A stretch of DNA of 64,000 nucleotides from Devosia lucknowensis (lineage in GTDB: Bacteria > Pseudomonadota > Alphaproteobacteria > Rhizobiales > Devosiaceae), in assembly GCF_900177655.1 (NCBI RefSeq), contig NZ_FXWK01000001.1:1612001-1676000 (forward strand), read 5' to 3'. The notes under the pieces were generated by a model, which worked only from the letters and a program-made list of their open reading frames with translations, was not told where the DNA came from and did no database searches. Shown here piece by piece: positions 58,830 through 64,000 of the stretch. Both the position numbers and the translations under genes were made by a program. How positions within the stretch are numbered: position 1 is the first letter of the stretch; every line of letters starts with the position of its first letter.

Positions 58830-59939
58830 TTACTGAGCGGTTGCCGGTGCGGGCGCCGGCGTTGCTGCCGGAGCGGTTTCCTCCGCGGGAGCCGGTGCCT
58901 CGGTGCCGATCGTGGGCGAGAGCTCCGATCCATCTTCCAGCGTCATGGTCGGCGCGATGGTTTCCTCGATACCCAGACCATCGAGCGCCGGCTCATCCGA
59001 ACCCGTGCCGATATTGGGCGCGGGCTGCGGGGTGATGGGCGGGTTGAAGGTCGGGCTCGCTGCCGGCAGCTGACCATCCGAACCGAAGTAACGGAAGAAG
59101 GCACTTTCCGGAGACAGGACCATGGTCGTGCCCGTGTTGCCCAGAGCCGTGCGGTAGGCTTCCATCGAGCGGTAGAACTCGAAGAACTCCGCATCCTGCC
59201 CATAGGCCTGGGCAAAGATACGGTTCCGCTCGGCGTCGCCCTGACCACGGATGATATCCGCGTCACGGGTTGCCGCCGCCACGATCTCGGACGCCTGACG
59301 TTCGGCGATAGCGCGCAGGCTCTGGGCCTGTTCGTCACCGCGAGCGCGGAGCAATGCGGCTTCGGCGAGACGCTCGGCGCGCATACGCTCGTAGGTCCGC
59401 TCGAAGACTTCCGCTGCGAGCTCCGTGCGCAGGATACGCACGTCGATGATCTCGATACCGATCTGCTCGACGTCCGGACGGATGAGGTCGCGGGCTTCGC
59501 GCATCATTTCCGGACGCTGCTCGCTGAGAGCCGCGTTGAATTCGCGCAGACCGTAGACCTGACGCAGCACGGCGGCAAAACGCGTCGCGATACGATCGTC
59601 GACCACGGCCAGCGAGCCCTGGGCGCGCTCGCGGAACAGACGCGGATTGGTGATGCGATAGGTCAGGAACGCGTCGACTTCATAGAAGGCGCCGCCGGAA
59701 ACCTGCACGCGCAGGTTGGTGAGATCCTGACGCAGCAGACGATCTTCGATGATCTGCACCTGATCGACGAAGTCGGTCGGGATCTTGAAGTAAAGACCCG
59801 GGTCGGTGCGGACATCGGTGATCTGGCCAAAGCGTGTCACAATGGCCTGTTCGCGCTCGTTGACCACGTAGACCGACGAGAACAGGACGTAGAGAGCGGC
59901 CAGCACGACCGCGCCGATGATAAAAAGACGATTGGTCAT
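58830..59939 (-). CDS. hflC: HflC band-7 protein (FtsH regulator)
   Basis: A 369-residue inner-membrane protein with one N-terminal helix (about residues 4-24) and an SPFH/band-7 domain (about 25-200, VVNEREQAIVTRFGQI), followed by a coiled-coil-like ERLAEAALLRARGDEQAQ region. The last 80 or so residues are an added Pro/Ala/Glu-rich tail, making it longer than most HflC proteins. It forms a complex with HflK around the FtsH protease. It lies 3 bp after hflK. Confidence 0.93.
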   Translation of the reverse strand: MTNRLFIIGAVVLAALYVLFSSVYVVNEREQAIVTRFGQITDVRTDPGLYFKIPTDFVDQVQIIEDRLLRQDLTNLRVQVSGGAFYEVDAFLTYRITNPRLFRERAQGSLAVVDDRIATRFAAVLRQVYGLREFNAALSEQRPEMMREARDLIRPDVEQIGIEIIDVRILRTELAAEVFERTYERMRAERLAEAALLRARGDEQAQSLRAIAERQASEIVAAATRDADIIRGQGDAERNRIFAQAYGQDAEFFEFYRSMEAYRTALGNTGTTMVLSPESAFFRYFGSDGQLPAASPTFNPPITPQPAPNIGTGSDEPALDGLGIEETIAPTMTLEDGSELSPTIGTEAPAPAEETAPAATPAPAPATAQ

Positions 59940-59942
59940 GAC

Positions 59943-61034
59943 TTACTGCCCCGTGCTGGTGTTGGCGCGGGAGCGGAGCTCCGGCAACGGCAGATAGGGG
60001 ACGACCCCAGAGCCGCCGGCTCCATTTTCGACCAGGACCTTCTCGGACGTGCTGAGAACCTGTTCCATGGTTTCGAGGTAGAGACGCTGACGGGTGACGT
60101 CGGGCGCGTTGACATATTCGGCATAGACCGAATTGAAACGCTCCGCCTGACCGGTCGCTTCCTGAACGACCTGGTTGGCATAGGCCGCCGCTTCTTCGCG
60201 CTGGGCAGCAGCCTGACCGCGCGCATCACCCAGGAGGGTGTTGGCGTAGGATCGGGCTTCTTCCTGAACGCGGTCCTCGTCCTGCTCGGCGCGCTGCACT
60301 TCGTTGAAGGCATCAGCCACTTCCGCCGGAGGCTGTGCGCCTTCGATGGAAATCTGGCTCACGGTCACACCGAGGCCATAGCTGTCGAGGATGGTCTGAG
60401 TGATCTCACGAACTTCGGTTTCGATGCCGGCCTGATCGTCACGGAAGACATCGTTGGCCGGACGGCGACCGACGACTTCGCGCATCGCGCTCTCGGCCGC
60501 ATTCTGCACCATAGCCTCTGGATCGCGGACGTTGAACAGGTAGTCGATCGGGTTGGCCACGGCCCAGAAGACCGAGAAGCGCACGTCGACGATGTTCTGG
60601 TCGCCCGAGAGGATGAGACCGTCGTCGTCACCCGCACGGCCACTGCCGGTCGAGGTGCCGATCGTCGTCTGATTGACGGTGACGGTAACCTTCTCGACGG
60701 TTTCGATGGGCCAGAGATGGAAATGCAGGCCTGGCGTGGCGAGCTCTTCCTTGGGCTTGCCAAGGCGCAATTCGACGCCGACTTCCTGAGGATCGACCGT
60801 GTAGATCGAGTTCAGCGCCCAGAAGGCCACCAGAACAAGCACACCGCCGACCAGCAGCCAGCGGCCGCCGGGCAGACCACCGCCCAACTGGGCCCGGCCG
60901 CGGTTCAGAATGTCTTCGAGATTGGGAGTATTATTGCCCGGACGGCGTGGACCGCCGCCGCCTCCACCCGGCGCCTGGCCCCAGGGGCCGCCATTATTGC
61001 GGCCGCCTCCGCCACCATTATTCTCCCAAGGCAT
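59943..61034 (-). CDS. hflK: HflK band-7 protein (FtsH regulator)
   Basis: A 363-residue protein with a Gly/Asn/Pro-rich cytoplasmic N-terminus (about residues 4-33), a membrane helix (about 58-78) and an SPFH/band-7 domain (VDPQEVGVELRLGK, then coiled-coil region rich in Ala/Gln/Glu). It pairs with HflC to build the cage that controls FtsH access. It is transcribed downstream of folA, an order common in alphaproteobacteria. Confidence 0.93.
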   Translation of the reverse strand: MPWENNGGGGGRNNGGPWGQAPGGGGGGPRRPGNNTPNLEDILNRGRAQLGGGLPGGRWLLVGGVLVLVAFWALNSIYTVDPQEVGVELRLGKPKEELATPGLHFHLWPIETVEKVTVTVNQTTIGTSTGSGRAGDDDGLILSGDQNIVDVRFSVFWAVANPIDYLFNVRDPEAMVQNAAESAMREVVGRRPANDVFRDDQAGIETEVREITQTILDSYGLGVTVSQISIEGAQPPAEVADAFNEVQRAEQDEDRVQEEARSYANTLLGDARGQAAAQREEAAAYANQVVQEATGQAERFNSVYAEYVNAPDVTRQRLYLETMEQVLSTSEKVLVENGAGGSGVVPYLPLPELRSRANTSTGQ

Positions 61035-61097
61035 CGCATTCCTTTCGGTGTCTGAGAAAAATCTGTGCTGCCATATATAGGCAAGGCGCGCGCCCGA

Positions 61098-61619
61098 TCA
61101 ATGCGCGGAGCCGTGAATGCGCTCGTAAACCCTTACCGAATATGGAGCGTCATCCTTTTCCGATCGCGGCACGTCCGGTTCGGCTACAGGCGCCCAGATT
61201 GCCGGATCGATCCGGGGGAAGCGGACATCGCCCTCGGGCTCCAAGTCGACATGCGAAATGTAGAGACGATCGGCCAACTCGATCGCCTGCGCGTAAATGT
61301 CGCCGCCACCGATCACCATGATCTCGTCCTCGGGGCTCGCTTCCGCGAGCCGCTTGGCGGCTGCCAGCGCCTCCGCAAGGCTGCGGCGCACGATCACGCC
61401 CTCGCGCACGTAGTCGTGCTGCCGGGTGACAACGATATGCGGGCGACCGGGCAATGGCCTGGGAAAGGTTTCGAATTGCTTGCGGCCCATGACCATTGGC
61501 TTGCCCATGGTGGTCTGCTTGAACCAGGCGAAGTCAGAGGGGATGCGCCAGGGGATGGTCTGGTCGGCACCAATGACATTGTTGCGGGCAACCGCGGCAA
61601 TCAGGGAAATCTTGGTCAT
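61098..61619 (-). CDS. folA: Dihydrofolate reductase
   Basis: A 173-residue enzyme that reduces dihydrofolate with NADPH. The conserved opening ISLIAAVARNNVIG (about residues 4-17), the substrate-side WRIPSDFAWFK with the catalytic acidic residue, GRKQFETFPRPLPGR and VIGGGDIYAQA are all present. It is upstream of hflK on the same strand. The usual thyA partner is not next to it; the gene upstream is an iron alcohol dehydrogenase. Confidence 0.94.
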   Translation of the reverse strand: MTKISLIAAVARNNVIGADQTIPWRIPSDFAWFKQTTMGKPMVMGRKQFETFPRPLPGRPHIVVTRQHDYVREGVIVRRSLAEALAAAKRLAEASPEDEIMVIGGGDIYAQAIELADRLYISHVDLEPEGDVRFPRIDPAIWAPVAEPDVPRSEKDDAPYSVRVYERIHGSAH

Positions 61620-61783
61620 GCAGCCGAAGGTATCGGTTCGAGCCGCCCAAGGCGATAGGCCATGACGCCGCTGCTACGCCTTCATCCGCCCTCCCCGAAC
61701 ACGCGACCGAGTGTGGCAGCTGACGTCGTGGAGGGCAAATTCGGGGTTCACGTCCCGCGGCGGATTGCGGCTGCGGGCCGGTT

Positions 61784-62923
61784 TCAGGCCATGGCTGCCC
61801 GGTAGATCGAGAGAACGTCCTCGACGGACATGTTTCGCGGATTGTTGTCCATGAGCCGGCGGATGGCATGCGCTTCCGCAGCCCAGCTCGGCAAGTCGTC
61901 GCTCGCCGCGCCGTGCGCCGCAAGGCTCATTTCGACACCCAGTTGGCGGCAGAACTCGTGCGCGCTGGCCCGGACGATACGTTCGTCCGCGTGATTGGGC
62001 AGGCCCAGGGCACGCATGATGGCGGCGGTCTTTTCCGGACGGTCGGGCGCGTTGAACGCCAGGACATGCGGAAAGATGATCGCGTTGGCCAGACCATGCG
62101 GCAGCTTGAGGCGGGTACCCAGCGGATAGGCCAGAGCATGGCCTGCGGCAGTATTGACCGGACCCAGGCACACACCACCGTAATACGACGCGAGCATCAT
62201 GCCGGCGCGCGCCTCGGTATCGGACCCGTCGGCGACGGCGCGAGCGAGATATTTTCCCACCAGTTCGATGCCAAGGGTGGCATAGCCATCGATGAGCGGG
62301 TGCGACTTGATGTTGGTGAAGGCTTCGACGCAATGGGCCAGAGCATCGATGCCGGTCGCTGCAGTCACGGCTGCCGGTACCGAATAGGTAAGCTCGGGAT
62401 CAAGCACGGCGATGTCGGCCAGCATGAAGGGGCTTTCGACCGCCAGCTTGGCAAGCGTTTCCGGGTTGGTGACGAGCGCGCGAATGCCCGCTTCGGAGCC
62501 GGTGCCGGAGGTTGTCGGCACCTGCGCCAGCGCCGTGCGCCGGCCGGCGACCTTGTTGGGGCCGACGACGTCGAGCACGGACTGCTCACCGTCCCAAAGA
62601 ACGGCAACGAGCTTGGCCACATCCATGACCGAGCCGCCGCCCAGACCGATGACAAGATCGGGCTTGAACTGGCGCGCCGCGGCCAGTACGGCCTCCACCG
62701 CCGGCAGATCGGGCTCGGGCGGAATGTCGACATAAGTCTCGACCGCGCCGGCAAGGCCGATGCGATCGACAAAGCCGGCGGTGGGCGCCATGGCGACGAC
62801 GAAAATGCGCCGATAGGCTGAGGCCCACGAGCCCAGGCGGGCGATGGCACCCACGCCGATTTCCAGCCGTGCCGGTTGAATGAGAGTGATGGCGCGCGCC
62901 ATCGACAGCGCCGGACTAGACAT
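61784..62923 (-). CDS. Iron-containing alcohol dehydrogenase
   Basis: A 379-residue group III (Fe-dependent) dehydrogenase using NAD(P). N-terminal nucleotide site GGGSVMDVAKL (about residues 94-104), PTTSGTGSEA (about 137-146), and metal-site His in GIDALAHCVEAF, GLANAIIFPHV and a late AAGHALAYPLG segment. The start at 62923 overlaps the aldolase-like gene upstream by 8 bp. It is the last gene visible of a catabolic-looking operon, and its substrate is unknown. Confidence 0.88.
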   Translation of the reverse strand: MSSPALSMARAITLIQPARLEIGVGAIARLGSWASAYRRIFVVAMAPTAGFVDRIGLAGAVETYVDIPPEPDLPAVEAVLAAARQFKPDLVIGLGGGSVMDVAKLVAVLWDGEQSVLDVVGPNKVAGRRTALAQVPTTSGTGSEAGIRALVTNPETLAKLAVESPFMLADIAVLDPELTYSVPAAVTAATGIDALAHCVEAFTNIKSHPLIDGYATLGIELVGKYLARAVADGSDTEARAGMMLASYYGGVCLGPVNTAAGHALAYPLGTRLKLPHGLANAIIFPHVLAFNAPDRPEKTAAIMRALGLPNHADERIVRASAHEFCRQLGVEMSLAAHGAASDDLPSWAAEAHAIRRLMDNNPRNMSVEDVLSIYRAAMA

Positions 62924-63845
62924 TGTCCTGGGCCTCCAGCGCATCCATCTGCCCCCAGACGGTGGCGATCTCGTCGGCGGTCAGCTCGACCAGCGGCGGC
63001 CGCACCCGGGTCCAGCCATCATGATTGCGACGACGGGCCAGCATGGCCTTGATGGTGGGAAGCTGCACATAGGCGTTCGACAGGTCGCGCCAGGCATTGA
63101 TGCGCGCCTGCGCCGCATCGACCGTGGACTCCCGGCTTTCGTCGAACCAGTTGTCGAACACCACGCGCAGGTGCTTGCCGATCAGGTTGGAGCTCGAGGT
63201 GATGCACCCTGCCCCACCGGACTTGAGCAGCGGCAGCATGAATGGATCGGCGCCCGCCAGGACGGAGAAATCGTCGAATGCTTCGGCGAAGGCGCGCATG
63301 CTTTCGATCTTGCCCGACGAATCCTTGACCCCGATGAAGACGCCCGGAAAGGCTTCGCGCAGACGAGCGGTCAGCTCGATGGAAATGCCGATCTGGGCGA
63401 TGGGCGGGATATGGTAGAGAATGACGCGCAGGTCATCGCTTCCCACGCCCTCGACCAGTTCCGCATAGAACCGGAACAGGCCCTCGTCGCTGACGCCCTT
63501 GTAGTAGAAGGGCGGAAGCACGACGCAGGCTTTGACCCCGGCGTCGACGGCATGTCTTACGAGCGTGACGCTGTCCGGGACATTGGTCTGCGACGTCCCG
63601 GGCAAAAGGCGCTGGGGATCGAGACCGCCGGCAATGACCTTTTCGAGCAGGTCCCGACGCTGGGCGAGGGAAAAGGAATTGGCTTCGCCGGTAGTGCCGA
63701 GGAGCGCGACGCCATCGCAGCCTTCCGCGATCAGCGCCTTGCAATGCGCAAGGAACGTTTCGTGGTCCGGCGTGCCGTCGGCCAGGACCGGCGTGGCGGA
63801 GGCGCAGTAGACGCCGGAAACGGGGAGATTGCGGGCGGGATTCAT
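62916..63845 (-). CDS. DapA-family lyase/aldolase
   Basis: A 309-residue class I aldolase of the dihydrodipicolinate synthase family. The motifs are [13 protein letters not shown] (about residues 45-57), the Tyr of the active site in YHIPP (about 140-144) and the Schiff-base Lys in GVKDSSG (about 172-178). It is not placed beside lysine-synthesis genes. With a PdxA-like gene before it and an alcohol dehydrogenase after it, a sugar-acid or keto-acid aldolase role is more likely than lysine synthesis, an inference. It overlaps the PdxA-like gene by ATGA. Confidence 0.85.
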   Translation of the reverse strand: MNPARNLPVSGVYCASATPVLADGTPDHETFLAHCKALIAEGCDGVALLGTTGEANSFSLAQRRDLLEKVIAGGLDPQRLLPGTSQTNVPDSVTLVRHAVDAGVKACVVLPPFYYKGVSDEGLFRFYAELVEGVGSDDLRVILYHIPPIAQIGISIELTARLREAFPGVFIGVKDSSGKIESMRAFAEAFDDFSVLAGADPFMLPLLKSGGAGCITSSSNLIGKHLRVVFDNWFDESRESTVDAAQARINAWRDLSNAYVQLPTIKAMLARRRNHDGWTRVRPPLVELTADEIATVWGQMDALEAQDNV

Positions 63846-64000
63846 TGCGTCTTCCCCGAAACGAGCCGCCGCGCATAGGCGATGGCGGACTTCATGTTGG
63901 TGTGGTTGGCCTTGCCGGAGCCGGCAATATCGAAGGCCGTGCCATGATCGACCGAGGTGCGATCGATGGGCAGGCCCAGCGACACGTTGACGGCGGTATC
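63842..64000 (-). CDS. PdxA-family dehydrogenase, C-terminal part
   Basis: The frame is open to the window edge. The 52 visible residues contain [21 protein letters not shown] followed by [12 protein letters not shown], the C-terminal signature of 4-hydroxythreonine-4-phosphate dehydrogenase (PdxA) and its paralogue PdxA2. Because it is operonic with an aldolase-like and a dehydrogenase gene, PdxA2-type (4-phospho-threonate/erythronate) activity is a fair guess. pdxJ elsewhere in the window does not decide between them. The rest lies beyond 64000. Confidence 0.85.
   Translation of the reverse strand, partial: DTAVNVSLGLPIDRTSVDHGTAFDIAGSGKANHTNMKSAIAYARRLVSGKTQ

Noticed and set aside
58698-61055. 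A 785-residue plus-strand reading frame
   Set aside because: It is the shadow of hflC and hflK, which have clear domains on the other strand. The product has no recognisable motifs.
62916-63845. Calling the DapA-family protein the lysine-pathway dapA
   Set aside because: It overlaps genes of a catabolic-looking set and is not near other lysine or peptidoglycan genes. The family includes many aldolases with other substrates.

Overview
The window looks like chromosomal DNA of a high-GC alphaproteobacterium of the order Hyphomicrobiales, probably Devosia- or Pelagibacterium-like. This is inferred from the gene content: two tripartite tricarboxylate transporters, a FixL/FxkR/FixK-type circuit beside ccoNOQP-fixIS, an alphaproteobacterial porin, and an ilvIH and a hflKC-folA block typical of the group. 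Genes are densely packed, often with 1-4 bp start/stop overlaps. I see no rRNA, tRNA or CRISPR array.

Region 1 (1-4010) is the end of a Tn7/Tn5053-type transposon: the C-terminal part of a Mu/TnsB-class transposase, a TniB/TnsC-like AAA ATPase, and a long TniQ. A terminator follows. After it comes an array of five units spaced exactly 23 bp apart, then a separate sixth copy ending in ACA. The array is probably the transposase-binding end of the element. Region 2 (4.1-18.1 kb) is a solute-uptake island: two TctD/TctE-like two-component systems, two TctCBA transporters, a PgtC-like periplasmic binding protein, a porin, and a parvulin chaperone coupled to the second transporter. The porin Shine-Dalgarno lies inside a strong hairpin. 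A LysR stub and a CapA-like exported protein follow.

Region 3 (20.2-30.8 kb) is a low-oxygen respiration module. A FixK-like Crp-family regulator and an OmpR-type regulator (FxkR-like) are divergent, with a GTTACA-N4-GTTACA K-box between them. A hybrid FixL-like heme-PAS kinase follows. The cbb3 oxidase operon ccoNOQP has a perfect FixK box, and is followed by a 65-aa membrane protein, a DUF2189 protein, fixI and fixS. fixG and fixH are absent. ccoQ and fixS are short genes that are easily missed.

Region 4 (30.8-49.2 kb) is mostly housekeeping and envelope genes: two CNNM/CorC transport proteins, ExoD, a Bax-inhibitor-1 protein, an ECF sigma/anti-sigma pair, TM2 protein, pepT, an orphan treZ, hydrolase, OYE-family reductase, kup, an FMN reductase and pdxJ. 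Region 5 (49.3-64 kb) holds ilvH-ilvI behind a probable leader-peptide attenuator, a PiT phosphate transporter, Nudix, cspA, a glycine-zipper lipoprotein, a DUF423 protein, a MATE transporter, miaA/serB, hflC-hflK-folA, and the start of a catabolic operon (PdxA-like, DapA-like, iron alcohol dehydrogenase) that runs off the window edge.

The most interesting points are the compact hFixL-FxkR-FixK circuit with its sites intact, the 23-bp periodic transposon end, the porin hairpin that hides its ribosome-binding site, and the porin/chaperone/TTT uptake operon.
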